Part shown: positions 33,953-41,918 of the stretch, one piece after another | Position numbering within the stretch: the stretch's first letter is position 1 | Layout: the number at the start of each line of letters is the position of its first letter | Source of the DNA: Clostridiales bacterium NK3B98 | Lineage (GTDB): Bacteria > Bacillota > Clostridia > Oscillospirales > Oscillospiraceae | Length of the DNA: 48,102 nucleotides | Direction of reading: 5' to 3' | Assembly (NCBI GenBank): GCA_000421005.1 | Contig: ATWA01000015.1 | Span: 1-48,102, forward strand | Position numbers and translations under genes: made by a program | Notes under the pieces: generated by a model | Databases searched by the model: none | Told to the model about the DNA's origin: nothing | Seen by the model: only the letters and a program-made list of their open reading frames with translations

Positions 33953-34112
33953 ACGCTACAGGGGAGACGTTTGAAGTAGAGATTGTGCTGCTACGCACCC
34001 TTTGGGTCAAAAGAAATGCGGGAAGGGGCACACCCGCCAAATGTCTCTTCGCGCAGCGAAAACTCGTACGAAGTCTGACCGCCGTGACCACCAGTCAAGG
34101 CGGTTTTCTTTT
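33953..34112 (+). ncRNA. Candidate structured noncoding RNA (about 160 nt)
   Basis: A consensus promoter and a strong intrinsic terminator bracket a stretch with no convincing gene. Visible helices are GCGGG / CCCGC (in GCGGGAAGGGGCACACCCGC), TTCGC-GCA-GCGAA within a larger CTTCG / CGAAG pairing, and the terminal hairpin. The 63-residue ORF through it (33985-34176) has no ribosome binding site, runs past the terminator and is low-complexity. I do not recognise an Rfam family; 6S RNA, tmRNA, SRP RNA and RNase P do not fit. lepA downstream has its own promoter. Confidence 0.6.
34078..34112 (+). terminator. Intrinsic terminator of the candidate ncRNA
   Basis: ACCGCC-G-TGAC-CACCA-GTCA-A-GGCGGT is followed by TTTCTTTT. 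Confidence 0.85.
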
Positions 34113-34138
34113 GCCAGCCGTTAAACCAACCCTCTCCC

Positions 34139-34167
34139 TTTACAACTCCACAAAAAACAGGTATCAT
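34139..34167 (+). promoter_or_regulatory. Sigma-A promoter of lepA
   Basis: TTTACA (34139-34144), 17-bp spacer, TATCAT (34162-34167), 41 bp before the lepA start. Both hexamers are identical to those of nifJ. Confidence 0.7.
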
Positions 34168-34208
34168 AACCTATGACAAAAATGAAACTCTGGTGCAAGG
34201 AGTAACAC

Positions 34209-36014
34209 ATGAATCAGGATCATATTCGCAACTTTTCAATTATAGCCCACATTGACCACGGCAAATCCACGCTGTCCGACCGGCTCATTGAGCTGTGCGG
34301 CGCAGTGGAAGCCCGGGAGATGGAGAGCCAGCTTCTGGACAACATGGATTTGGAGCGGGAGCGGGGCATTACCATCAAAGCCCGGGCGGTGACCCTCCAT
34401 TACAAGGCGGACAACGGGGAGGAATATCAGCTCAACCTGATTGACACCCCGGGTCATGTGGACTTCAACTACGAGGTGAGCCGCTCTCTGGCCGCCTGCG
34501 AGGGTGCCGTGCTCATTGTGGACGCATCCCAGGGAGTGGAAGCCCAGACGCTGGCCAACACCTATCTGGCGCTGGACAGCGATTTGGAGATTCGCCCGGT
34601 GATCAACAAGATTGACCTGCCTGCCGCCGACCCCCAGCGGGCCAAGGAGGAAATCGAGAACATCATCGGCCTGCCCGCTGAGGATGCCCCGGAAATCTCC
34701 GCAAAGGCGGGCATCAACATCCCGGCGGTGCTGGAGGACGTGGTGGCCAACGTCCCCGCCCCCTCCGGCGATCGGTCCGCACCTCTGAAGGCCCTGATTT
34801 TCGACAGTCAGTATGACGCCTACCGGGGCGTGATTGTGCTGGTGCGGGTGATGGACGGTCACATCGCCGTGGGCGACGAGGTGAAAATGATGGCCTCCGG
34901 TGCCAGCTACAAGGTGGTGGAGTGCGGCCATATGCTGCCCATTGGGCTGGACCCCTGCGGCGAGCTGAACGCCGGCGAGGTGGGCTACTTCACCGCCAGC
35001 ATCAAAAACGTCCGGGATACCAGCGTAGGCGACACGGTGACCTCCGCCGCCCATCCCACCGCCCAGGCGCTCCCCGGCTACCGTCCCGCCCAGAGCATGG
35101 TCTACTGCGGCATCTACACCGAGGACGGCTCCAAGTATCCCGACCTGCGGGACGCGCTGGAGAAATTGCAGCTCAACGACGCCTCTCTGGTCTTTGAGCC
35201 GGAGAGCTCGGCGGCGCTGGGCTTCGGCTTCCGGTGCGGCTTTTTGGGACTGCTCCACATGGAGATCATTCAGGAGCGGCTGGAACGGGAGTTTGATTTG
35301 GATTTGGTCACCACCCTGCCCAACGTCATCTATGAGGTGGAAAAGACGGACGGCACCGTCATCCGCATCGACAACCCCCACGACTACCCCGACCCCGGCT
35401 CCATCCGGGAGGCACGGGAGCCTTACGTCAACGTGTCCATCATCACCCCCAACGCCTATGTGGGAGAGATCATGCCCATCTGTCAGGAGCGCCGGGGCGA
35501 GTATCAGGATATGCAGTATCTGGATGCCACGCTGGTGGAGCTGCACTACACCCTGCCCCTGAACGAGACGGTGTTCGACTTCTTTGACACCCTGAAGGCC
35601 CACACCAAGGGATACGCCTCTCTGGACTACACCCTTGCCGACTACCGTCCCAGCCAGCTGGTGAAGGTAGACCTGCTGCTCAACGGGGACAAGGTGGACG
35701 CCCTCAGCTTTATCGTCCACAAGGACAAGGCGTACGCACGGGCAAGAAGAATCTGCGAGAAGCTGAAGGAGAACATCCCCCGTCAGCAGTTCGAGGTGCC
35801 CATTCAGGCGGCCATCGGCGGCAAAATCATCGCCCGGGAGACGGTGAAGGCGGTGCGTAAGGACGTGCTGGCCAAGTGCTACGGCGGCGACATCACCCGG
35901 AAGAAAAAGCTGCTGGAAAAGCAGAAGCGGGGCAAAAAGAAGATGCGCTCTCTGGGTACCGTCCAACTGCCTACCGAGGCATTTATGGCGGTGCTCAAGC
36001 TGGATAGTCAGTAA
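34209..36014 (+). CDS. lepA: Elongation factor 4 (LepA)
   Basis: LepA is a ribosome-associated GTPase that acts in initiation and back-translocation. The 601-residue protein has [16 protein letters not shown] (G1), [32 protein letters not shown] (G3) and NKIDLP (G4), then [23 protein letters not shown] and the LepA C-terminal domain ([24 protein letters not shown]). Length and end match the family. Start ATG 34209 has AAGGAG upstream. It is co-directional with nifJ and may be monocistronic. Confidence 0.98.
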   Translation: MNQDHIRNFSIIAHIDHGKSTLSDRLIELCGAVEAREMESQLLDNMDLERERGITIKARAVTLHYKADNGEEYQLNLIDTPGHVDFNYEVSRSLAACEGAVLIVDASQGVEAQTLANTYLALDSDLEIRPVINKIDLPAADPQRAKEEIENIIGLPAEDAPEISAKAGINIPAVLEDVVANVPAPSGDRSAPLKALIFDSQYDAYRGVIVLVRVMDGHIAVGDEVKMMASGASYKVVECGHMLPIGLDPCGELNAGEVGYFTASIKNVRDTSVGDTVTSAAHPTAQALPGYRPAQSMVYCGIYTEDGSKYPDLRDALEKLQLNDASLVFEPESSAALGFGFRCGFLGLLHMEIIQERLEREFDLDLVTTLPNVIYEVEKTDGTVIRIDNPHDYPDPGSIREAREPYVNVSIITPNAYVGEIMPICQERRGEYQDMQYLDATLVELHYTLPLNETVFDFFDTLKAHTKGYASLDYTLADYRPSQLVKVDLLLNGDKVDALSFIVHKDKAYARARRICEKLKENIPRQQFEVPIQAAIGGKIIARETVKAVRKDVLAKCYGGDITRKKKLLEKQKRGKKKMRSLGTVQLPTEAFMAVLKLDSQ

Positions 36015-36053
36015 AACAAAAATCGGTTTCCAGATAACTTGGCAAGAGAATAC

Positions 36054-36402
36054 AAACTCCCTCCGTCGGCTCCCTCCGCCCCTTCGGGGCACCACCTCTT
36101 TGAGGTAGCGCCTACGGCGCATGATCCCATGCGGCCTGAACTATGCCGCTGGCATAGTTCTTTTTCGGCCTTACCCTCTGAGAGGGAGGACTCCCTCAGT
36201 CACGGCTTTGCCGTGACAGCTCCCTCAGAGAGGGAGCCTCTGGCGAAAACTGCTTGTCTTCTGTTTTTTGCCAAAGGCCCCCTCTTTGAGTGAGCCCGTC
36301 TTGAAAACGTGCCTGTGGCACGTTTTAGGGCGAGTTGGATCAATGCCGAAGGCACTCCTCTGCGGAAGGCTGTCAGCGTAGCTGACTGGGGGAGCCCCCC
36401 AA
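36054..36402. repeat. Mosaic intergenic repeat block C
   Basis: The gap 36015-36475 holds the third mosaic copy. It contains CTCCCTCCGCCCCTTCGGGGC, a variant CATGATCCCATGCGGCC, CTATGCC-GCTGG-CATAG, then the same CTCCCTCAGTCACGGCTT / CCGTGACAGCTCCCTC hairpin, GCCCGTCTTGAAAACGTGCC-TGT-GGCACGTTTT (36296-36337), ATGCCGAAGGCAC and a TGTCAGC / GCTGACTGGGGGAG module. Module order matches block A. Confidence 0.85.
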
Positions 36403-36424
36403 GCGGATTCAAATGGACAACCAC

Positions 36425-36461
36425 AAAAAAATCGGTTTCCCTCAGGGGAAACCGATTTTTT
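36425..36461. terminator. Bidirectional terminator beside spo0A
   Basis: AATCGGTTTCCC pairs with GGGGAAACCGATT, flanked by AAAAAA and TTTTTT; on the minus strand it follows the spo0A stop. Confidence 0.88.
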
Positions 36462-36475
36462 GCTTGATAAACACC

Positions 36476-37225
36476 TTACCGCTCCTTGCGCTGCAATTGC
36501 AGACGGTCGGCAATCATGGCGATAAACTCGCTGTTGGTGGGCTTGCCCTTGGCGTTGGAGACAGTGTAGCCGAAATACTTTTGCAGCGTCTCAATGTCCC
36601 CTCTGTCCCAAGCCACTTCAATGGCGTGGCGGATGGCCCGTTCCACCCGGCTGGCAGTGGTGCCGTACCGCTTGGCCACCTCGGGGTAGAGAATTTTGGT
36701 GACGGCGTTGATGACATCCATGTCGTCCACCGCAATGAGAATGGCCTCCCGGAGATACTGATACCCCTTGATGTGGGCGGGTACGCCGATTTCGTGGATG
36801 ATGGAGGTAATCAGCGTCTCCATATTCTGACAGGCCTTGGGCGTGACGGTGGCGCTGTTTTTCAGCAGGCGGATCCGTTCCAGTACGCTGGAGGTCTGGG
36901 TGGGCTTGGCCAGAAAATAGTCCGCCCCCAGCTGGGCAGACCGTGCCGCCACCCCTCCGGCCACAAAGCTGGAATACACCAGAATCCCCGGTCTTCTGGC
37001 CTCCTGTGTGCTGATGCGCTGGAGCAGCTCCAGCCCGTCCATGCCGTACAGCACCAAATCCATCACCAGCACGTCCGCTCCCGTCTCCCGGAGCAGGGGA
37101 ATCACCCGGCTGCCCTCTCCGGTGGTACCCGCCACCTGCACATCCGATTCCTGACCAAGCGCCTCCGCCAGAGCGTTGCGGCTCTCCTCGTCGGCGTCGG
37201 CGATTACAATTTTGATGGTGCTCAT
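36476..37225 (-). CDS. spo0A: Sporulation master regulator Spo0A
   Basis: Spo0A is the phosphorelay response regulator that starts sporulation. The 249-residue protein has a receiver domain with Asp56 ([13 protein letters not shown]), Ser86 and Lys107 (FLAKPTQ), a linker, and the Spo0A-specific DNA-binding domain including [44 protein letters not shown] (motif spread over about 168-210) and [15 protein letters not shown]. The acidic pair that is Asp10-Asp11 in Bacillus reads Asp10-Ala11-Asp12 here, and the usual I-M-P after Asp56 is V-L-Y. A cluster of 0A boxes lies upstream, so autoregulation is likely. Confidence 0.95.
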   Translation of the reverse strand: MSTIKIVIADADEESRNALAEALGQESDVQVAGTTGEGSRVIPLLRETGADVLVMDLVLYGMDGLELLQRISTQEARRPGILVYSSFVAGGVAARSAQLGADYFLAKPTQTSSVLERIRLLKNSATVTPKACQNMETLITSIIHEIGVPAHIKGYQYLREAILIAVDDMDVINAVTKILYPEVAKRYGTTASRVERAIRHAIEVAWDRGDIETLQKYFGYTVSNAKGKPTNSEFIAMIADRLQLQRKER

Positions 37226-37291
37226 CTATCATTTCCCCTTTTCAGTGAGTTTTTCCAAGACGGTATTCCGCCTGCTGCGTTCGCTGGATTC

Positions 37292-37320
37292 AATTTAGCA
37301 TATCCAAAAGCAGTTTGCAA
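37292..37320 (-). promoter_or_regulatory. Promoter of spo0A with extended -10
   Basis: Minus strand -35 TTGCAA (37320-37315), 17-bp spacer, -10 TAAATT (37297-37292) with TG one base before it. About 60 bp before the spo0A start. Confidence 0.6.
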
Positions 37321-37346
37321 CCATTTTATTCAAGTAAAATCCATGT

Positions 37347-37478
37347 TTTTGTCGACAAAATGCGACGGTTTATAACTTTTCGACAAAATTCGACGGAAGA
37401 AAACGTCACAATCCTTCCCCTGCCGACGGGGTGCTTCCCCCTTCGACGGGGATCTCTTTTTGACGAGCGCAGGTCGAA
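37347..37478. promoter_or_regulatory. Cluster of Spo0A boxes
   Basis: TTTTGTCGACAAAA (37347-37360) is a palindromic 0A-like site. TTCGACA (37379-37385) is a perfect inverse of TGTCGAA; TTCGACG follows 10 bp later (37389-37395). Weaker TTCGACG (37442) and GGTCGAA (37472) lie beyond. They sit 27-160 bp upstream of the spo0A -35. The rest of the gap 37396-37774 shows no gene, only GC-rich sequence, a palindromic repeat and a terminator. Confidence 0.6.
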
Positions 37479-37638
37479 TGGAGGGGAACAGAGTCGGATT
37501 TGCCGCAGGACTTCCAATAATAGGAAATAATGGAATTAAATGGAAATTACGGGCAGAAGAAAGCGGGCGCAGCGGCCCGGGAGAAAACAGCAGACAAATT
37601 GGTGTAGGGGCGGGACAAGAGCGGCTGCCCAAACCCCT

Positions 37639-37664
37639 GTAGGGGCGATTCACGAATCGCCTCC
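37639..37664. repeat. Short palindromic repeat (GTAGGGGCGATTC / GAATCGCC)
   Basis: GTAGGGGCGATTC-AC-GAATCGCCTCC is a hairpin of the GTAGGGGCG family, in the spo0A-slipin gap. Confidence 0.75.
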
Positions 37665-37710
37665 AACACAAGGCAGGGGGTGGATGGGGGGAAGGCTTTT
37701 TGCAAAAGAG

Positions 37711-37740
37711 TCCCCCCGGCCTGCCTGACAGACCGGGGGG
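37711..37740 (-). terminator. Terminator of the NfeD-slipin operon
   Basis: CCCCCCGGTCTG pairs around CAGGC with CCGGGGGG on the minus strand, then ACTCTTTTGC; it follows the slipin stop at 37775. Confidence 0.65.
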
Positions 37741-37774
37741 TGTGTTTCTGTTTGAAGGGATTATATCCCTCGTC

Positions 37775-38683
37775 TTACTTGTTCTCCGGCTCCTTTGTCT
37801 CTACCACGGCCTTGATGCCTTCTGCCAGACCGGCGATAGAGGCAATCTCAGAGGGGATGATGATCTTGGTGGCCTTGCCGTCAGCAGCGGCTGCAAAGGC
37901 CTCCAGACTCTTCAGCTTGAGCACGGAGTCGGTGGGAGCGGCCTCGTTGAGCAGGCGCAGCGCCTGTGCGGTGGCCTCCTGCACCTTGAGCACGGACTGA
38001 GCCTTGGCTTCAGCATCCAGCAGCTTGGCCTCCTTGGCAGCCTCAGCCCGGAGGATCACGCTCTGGCGCTCGCCTTCGGCCACCAGAATCTGGCTCTGCT
38101 TCTGGCCTTCCGCCTGCAAAATCTTCTCACGGCGCTCCCGCTCGGCCTTCATCTGCTTCTCCATGGCGTCCTGAATTTCCTTGGGGGGCAGAATGTTCTT
38201 CAGCTCCACCCGGTTCACCTTGATGCCCCAGGGGTCGGTAGCCACGTCCAGAATGGAGCGCATTTTGGAGTTGATAATATCACGGCTGGTGAGGGATTCG
38301 TCCAGCGTCAGGTCGCCGATGATGTTACGCAGGGTGGTGGCGGTGAGGTTCTCGATGGCGGGCATGGGATGCTCCACGCCGTAGGTGTACAGCTTGGGGT
38401 CGGTGATCTGGAAGAAGAGGACGGTGTCAATCTGAATGGTGACGTTGTCCTTGGTAATCACCGGCTGAGGGGGGAAGTCGGCGATCTGCTCCTTCAGAGA
38501 GACGGCCTTGGCCACCCGCTCGATGAAGGGGACCTTAAAATGCAGACCCACCCCCCAGACGGAATGGAACATGCCCAGACGCTCGATGACGTAGGCCCGG
38601 GACTGACGGACGATGACGATGTTCTTGATGAGCACCAGCAGCACCAGCACCACAAGAACGGCGATTGCAATGAATCCTCCCAT
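37775..38683 (-). CDS. SPFH/stomatin-like (slipin, QmcA-type) membrane protein
   Basis: This 302-residue protein has one N-terminal transmembrane helix (FIAIAVLVVLVLLVLIKNIV, residues 4-23), an SPFH domain (QSRAYVIERLGMFHSVWGVG, then DFPPQPVITKDNVTIQIDTV and DPWGIKVNRVELKNILPPKEI) and a long Ala/Glu/Lys-rich coiled coil (about 185-265) typical of flotillin-like proteins. It likely scaffolds membrane microdomains together with NfeD, whose gene lies 65 bp upstream. Confidence 0.92.
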   Translation of the reverse strand: MGGFIAIAVLVVLVLLVLIKNIVIVRQSRAYVIERLGMFHSVWGVGLHFKVPFIERVAKAVSLKEQIADFPPQPVITKDNVTIQIDTVLFFQITDPKLYTYGVEHPMPAIENLTATTLRNIIGDLTLDESLTSRDIINSKMRSILDVATDPWGIKVNRVELKNILPPKEIQDAMEKQMKAERERREKILQAEGQKQSQILVAEGERQSVILRAEAAKEAKLLDAEAKAQSVLKVQEATAQALRLLNEAAPTDSVLKLKSLEAFAAAADGKATKIIIPSEIASIAGLAEGIKAVVETKEPENK

Positions 38684-38718
38684 AGTTGAAAACTCCTTTC
38701 AAATTAAATGAATTTTGA

Positions 38719-38745
38719 ACCGGGCGCACTCTGCGCCCCTACGGA
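38719..38745. repeat. Short palindromic repeat between nfeD and slipin
   Basis: CGGGCGCACTCTGCGCCCCTACGGAC is a hairpin of the GGGCGCA / TGCGCCC type; it lies inside the operon. Confidence 0.7.
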
Positions 38746-38748
38746 CAT

Positions 38749-39186
38749 TTACGGAGAAGGCTCTACGAATACCTTCACCCCTTCGATGCTGCGCACCACC
38801 ACGGTGGTGCCCACGGGGATGGCCAGACCGTCCACAGAGCGGGCGCTCCACTCCTGACCCAGCACCTCCACGGTACCCCGGTTTTCCAGATTGCAGATCT
38901 CTGCGGTGACAATGGCGTTTTGACCTACAATGCGGTCAAAGTTGGTAGGTTCGCTCTGCTTTTGGGAAAAATACCGCTTTGCCACAGGGCGCAAAGCCAG
39001 CAGACAGAGCAGCGACACAATGAGGAACGTCCAGATCTGAACCTGATGGCTGGGAGTCACGAAGCTGACCAGCAGGGCAGCCAGACCGCCCACCGAGAAC
39101 CAGATGGAGGTCAGTCCCACGCTGATACCCTCCGCTACCGTGAACACCACGATCACGAGAGCCCAGATCAGAGTATCCGATAACAT
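38749..39186 (-). CDS. NfeD-like membrane protein
   Basis: This 145-residue protein (start ATG 39186, AGGAGTG upstream) has three N-terminal hydrophobic segments (LIWALVIVVFTVAEGISVGL, IWFSVGGLAALLVSFV and IWTFLIVSLLCLLAL) and a C-terminal OB-fold (IVGQNAIVTAEICNLENRGTV, then VEVLGQEWSARSVDG). It is the short NfeD form that pairs with stomatin-like proteins. A longer ORF from 39225 was rejected. Confidence 0.9.
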   Translation of the reverse strand: MLSDTLIWALVIVVFTVAEGISVGLTSIWFSVGGLAALLVSFVTPSHQVQIWTFLIVSLLCLLALRPVAKRYFSQKQSEPTNFDRIVGQNAIVTAEICNLENRGTVEVLGQEWSARSVDGLAIPVGTTVVVRSIEGVKVFVEPSP

Positions 39187-39220
39187 ACGCACACACTCCT
39201 TTCTGCGTCTGTATGGGCAC

Positions 39221-39249
39221 ATCATACCACGCTCTTTCTAAAAAGTAAA
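39221..39249 (-). promoter_or_regulatory. Sigma-A promoter of the NfeD-slipin operon
   Basis: Minus strand -35 TTTACT (39249-39244), 17-bp spacer, -10 TATGAT (39226-39221). Confidence 0.7.
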
Positions 39250-39312
39250 TGAGAGAAAGCGCAGAAATGTACTCCTTCGCAGGGAGTTTTATGAAATCGT
39301 AAGGCTGCCCGG

Positions 39313-40833
39313 TTACCGGCGGACAAGCTGCCGGGCGGTGCGGTAGCTGATGGCCTCGGCCAGATGCCGGGGAGAGATCTGCTCCGAAGCGTCCAGATCG
39401 GCGACGGTGCGTGCCACCCGGAGCAGGCGGTCATAGCTGCGGGCGGTGAGCCCCAGACTCTGATATGCCCCCTGCATCACTCTGGAACCGGCCTCATCCA
39501 AGGCGCAGTATTGCCGCAGCTCACGCTGCCCCATGTGGGCGTTGCAGTCCACCTCAGTGCCAGCGAAACGGCGGCGCTGAATCTCCCGGGCGTTTTCCAC
39601 CCGCTGCCGAATGGCGGCGGAGGACTCCCCCGGCTGCCGCTGTTCCAGCTCCTCAAATTTCAGGGCGGGTACCTCCACCTGCAAATCAATTCGGTCCAGC
39701 AGGGGGCCGGACAGCCGGGAGAGATAACGGTCCACATCCCGGGGAGAGCATTTGCAACGGCTCTGGTCATAGCCGTACCAGCCGCACTTGCAGGGGTTCA
39801 TGGCGCACACCAGCATGAATTTGCTGGGGTAGACCACCGACCCGGACACCCGGGAAATCTGCACCTGTCCGTCCTCCAAGGGCTGGCGCAGCACCTCCAA
39901 AGCGTCCCGGCTGAACTCGGGCAGCTCGTCCAAAAAGAGAATACCGTGGCTGGCCAGGGAGACTTCTCCCGGACGCAGTGCCGTGCCGCCCCCTGCCAGC
40001 GCCGGGGCGGAGACGGTGTGATGGGGGGAGCGGAAGGGGCGAAGCTGTGCCAGCGGCTGCGCCGGGTCCAGCAGTCCCGCCACACTCAGCAGGGCGGTGA
40101 CCTCCAATGCCTCCGAGCGGGTCATGCGGGGGAGAATGGAGGGAATCCGCTTGGCCAGCATACTCTTGCCCGAGCCGGGCGGGCCCACCATGAGCATATG
40201 GTGTCCCCCGGCGGCGGCGATCTCCGCAGCCCGCTTCACCTGCTCCTGTCCCTTCACGTCGGCAAAGTCCGGGGCGTGAGCGGCTGCGTCCTCCGGCGTC
40301 CACGCTTCGGCGGGGGTGATGCGGCTGCGAGCGCACAGATGGTCGGCAAGCTGTTCCAAATGCTCCACCGGATAGACGGTGAGCCCCTCTGCCAGCGTGG
40401 CCTCCGGGGCGTTGTCTTTGGGGACAAACAGGGCGGTCAGCCCTGCTTTCTTCGCCGCCAATGCCATGGGCAGAACCCCCCGCACCGGGCGCAGCGCCCC
40501 GGACAGGGACACCTCCCCCAGAAAGGCGCTGCCCTCCGGCAGGGCGGCAAGCTGCCCGGTGGCGTAGAGCAGTCCCACCAGAATGGGAAGGTCGTAGAGG
40601 GTGCCCTCCTTTTTCCGGTCGGCAGGGGCGAGATTGACGGTAATGCGCTGGGCGGGGAAGAGAAAGCCGCAGTTGCTCACAGCCGAGCGCACCCGGTCCC
40701 GAGCCTCCCGGACAGCGGCGTCAGGCAGACCTACAATCTCAAAGCCGGCAAATCCCCGGCTGATATCACATTCTACGCTCACCGGATACCCGGAAATGCC
40801 GTACAGTCCCAGAGAGGGGACGGTGACAACCAT
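39313..40833 (-). CDS. comM: YifB/ComM-family Mg-chelatase-like AAA+ ATPase
   Basis: This 506-residue AAA+ protein has the YifB N-terminal domain (SLGLYGISGYPVSVECDISRG, FEIVGLPDAAVREARDRVRSA, NLAPADRKKEGTLYDLPILV), the Walker A motif GPPGSGKSML near 225, ILFLDELPEFSRDALEVLRQPLEDG (Walker B and sensor) and the C-terminal four-Cys CxxGWYGYDQSRCKCSP-type segment, then the Mg_chelatase_C domain. In naturally transformable bacteria ComM is a helicase for branch migration; the role in Clostridia is not known. Start ATG 40833 has AAGGTGG upstream. Complete. Confidence 0.95.
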   Translation of the reverse strand: MVVTVPSLGLYGISGYPVSVECDISRGFAGFEIVGLPDAAVREARDRVRSAVSNCGFLFPAQRITVNLAPADRKKEGTLYDLPILVGLLYATGQLAALPEGSAFLGEVSLSGALRPVRGVLPMALAAKKAGLTALFVPKDNAPEATLAEGLTVYPVEHLEQLADHLCARSRITPAEAWTPEDAAAHAPDFADVKGQEQVKRAAEIAAAGGHHMLMVGPPGSGKSMLAKRIPSILPRMTRSEALEVTALLSVAGLLDPAQPLAQLRPFRSPHHTVSAPALAGGGTALRPGEVSLASHGILFLDELPEFSRDALEVLRQPLEDGQVQISRVSGSVVYPSKFMLVCAMNPCKCGWYGYDQSRCKCSPRDVDRYLSRLSGPLLDRIDLQVEVPALKFEELEQRQPGESSAAIRQRVENAREIQRRRFAGTEVDCNAHMGQRELRQYCALDEAGSRVMQGAYQSLGLTARSYDRLLRVARTVADLDASEQISPRHLAEAISYRTARQLVRR

Positions 40834-40920
40834 AGTTTCCACCTTCTTTCCCTGACAGAATAAACGAAAAAAGGGAAAATTGCAAGCAGGGAGGAGGGAA
40901 TCGGTAGTAGGCAGGAGATT

Positions 40921-40946
40921 GCAGGGGCGCACACTGTGCGCCCCCA
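40921..40946. repeat. Short palindromic repeat (GGGGCGCACA / TGTGCGCCCC)
   Basis: GCAGGGGCGCACACTGTGCGCCCCC is a hairpin in the comM-DUF975 gap. Confidence 0.75.
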
Positions 40947-40999
40947 CATCCTACATTCTTCATTCTATGTCCTGCCTGCCCCTGCTCCCTATTTTGCTC

Positions 41000-41028
41000 T
41001 GGACATTTTCCCCTTCTGCGTATATGAT
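41000..41028 (+). promoter_or_regulatory. Sigma-A promoter of the DUF975 gene
   Basis: TGGACA (41000-41005), 17-bp spacer, TATGAT (41023-41028); 50 bp before the start. Confidence 0.6.
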
Positions 41029-41078
41029 GGGATGGAGCGAAGGCGTCCTTCGCAATCCAAACAGAAAGGAAGATCCGT

Positions 41079-41699
41079 ATGTCAAGAGCAGAACTGAAAG
41101 CAAGAGCAAAGGACATGCTCCGGGGCAACTGGGGTACTGCCATTGCCGTGATGCTGGTACAGGCGGTGATTATGGGTCTGGGCAACCGTCTCGGCCCGGT
41201 GATCGGCCATGAAACGGTGGCAGGCATAGAGCTGGAGAGCCGTGCCAACCTGCTGGAGCTGGTCATCAGCGGCGCCCTCAGCGTGGGCATCTGCGGGGTG
41301 TATCTGTCCTTCCTCCGGGAGGGCAAGGCGGAGTTCTCCCAGATGTTCGACGGCTTTACCGAGTGTTTCGTGGCCTCCCTCATTGCCAATCTGGTGATGG
41401 GCTTTGCCGTGGGTTTGGGCTGTGTGCTGCTGCTCATCCCCGGCATTGTGCTGAGCCTGATGTTCTCCCAGACCTTTTTCATCCTCCGGGACCATCCCGA
41501 CCTCAGCGGCATCGACGCCATGATGGCCTCCAAGGATATGATGGTGGGACATAAGGGGGAATACTTTGTGCTGATGCTCAGCTTTATCCCCTGGTTTATG
41601 CTGTGCGTGTTCGTGCTGCCCATCTTCTATGTGGTGCCCTACTTCACCGCCACCATGACCGCCTATTACGACCAGCTCAGCGCGGAAAACGAGTTCTAA
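41079..41699 (+). CDS. DUF975 family membrane protein
   Basis: This 206-residue protein has the DUF975 N-terminal motif SRAELKARAKDMLRGNWGTAI and five hydrophobic segments, including LIANLVMGFAVGLGCVLLLIP, a QTFFILRDHPDLSGIDAMMASKDMM loop typical of the family and LMLSFIPWFMLCVFVLPIFYV. Function is not established. Start ATG 41079 has AAAGGAAG upstream. It is monocistronic. Confidence 0.88.
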   Translation: MSRAELKARAKDMLRGNWGTAIAVMLVQAVIMGLGNRLGPVIGHETVAGIELESRANLLELVISGALSVGICGVYLSFLREGKAEFSQMFDGFTECFVASLIANLVMGFAVGLGCVLLLIPGIVLSLMFSQTFFILRDHPDLSGIDAMMASKDMMVGHKGEYFVLMLSFIPWFMLCVFVLPIFYVVPYFTATMTAYYDQLSAENEF

Positions 41700-41710
41700 A
41701 CGCGCACCTT

Positions 41711-41747
41711 GTCCCCTGCCTTGAAAGGCGGGGGACAGCTGTTTTTT
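41711..41747 (+). terminator. Intrinsic terminator after the DUF975 gene
   Basis: GTCCCCTGCC pairs with GGCGGGGGAC, then AGCTGTTTTTT. Confidence 0.75.
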
Positions 41748-41765
41748 CGGCCTGTTATACAAAAA

Positions 41766-41805
41766 GTTAGCGACAACTAACCGATTTTGTGCGAAAAATT
41801 CACAG
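41766..41805. promoter_or_regulatory. Candidate operator region upstream of nifJ (weak Rex-like match)
   Basis: GTTAGCGACAACTAAC (41766-41781) is an inverted repeat with a 6-bp centre. TTGTG (41787-41791) and CACAG (41801-41805) form an inverted pair around CGAAAAATT; a canonical Rex site would have an 8-bp centre, so this match is loose. Confidence 0.35.
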
Positions 41806-41824
41806 AAATGGGCGGAATAAACAG

Positions 41825-41853
41825 TTTACAAAAAGAAGAATAGCTGGTATCAT
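41825..41853 (+). promoter_or_regulatory. Sigma-A promoter of nifJ
   Basis: TTTACA (41825-41830), 17-bp spacer, TATCAT (41848-41853). The mRNA leader is about 60 nt. Confidence 0.75.
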
Positions 41854-41918
41854 TAGAGCGTTAAAAAGCGTTTGCTTTTTCCATTAGGAATCTAATCTTA
41901 AAGGGAGGAATCCAAACC

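Noticed and set aside
33953-34112. 6S RNA
   Set aside because: The 5' and 3' ends do not pair into the long bubble-interrupted duplex that defines 6S RNA.
33985-34176. 63-residue ORF in the ncRNA region
   Set aside because: It has no ribosome binding site, crosses the terminator and the lepA promoter, and has no recognisable domain.
34236-36122. 628-codon open frame antisense to lepA
   Set aside because: Shadow of lepA; runs into mosaic repeat DNA and has no start signal.
37315-37671. Short frames between spo0A and slipin
   Set aside because: They overlap regulatory sites and a palindromic repeat, conflict with each other on both strands and lack start signals.
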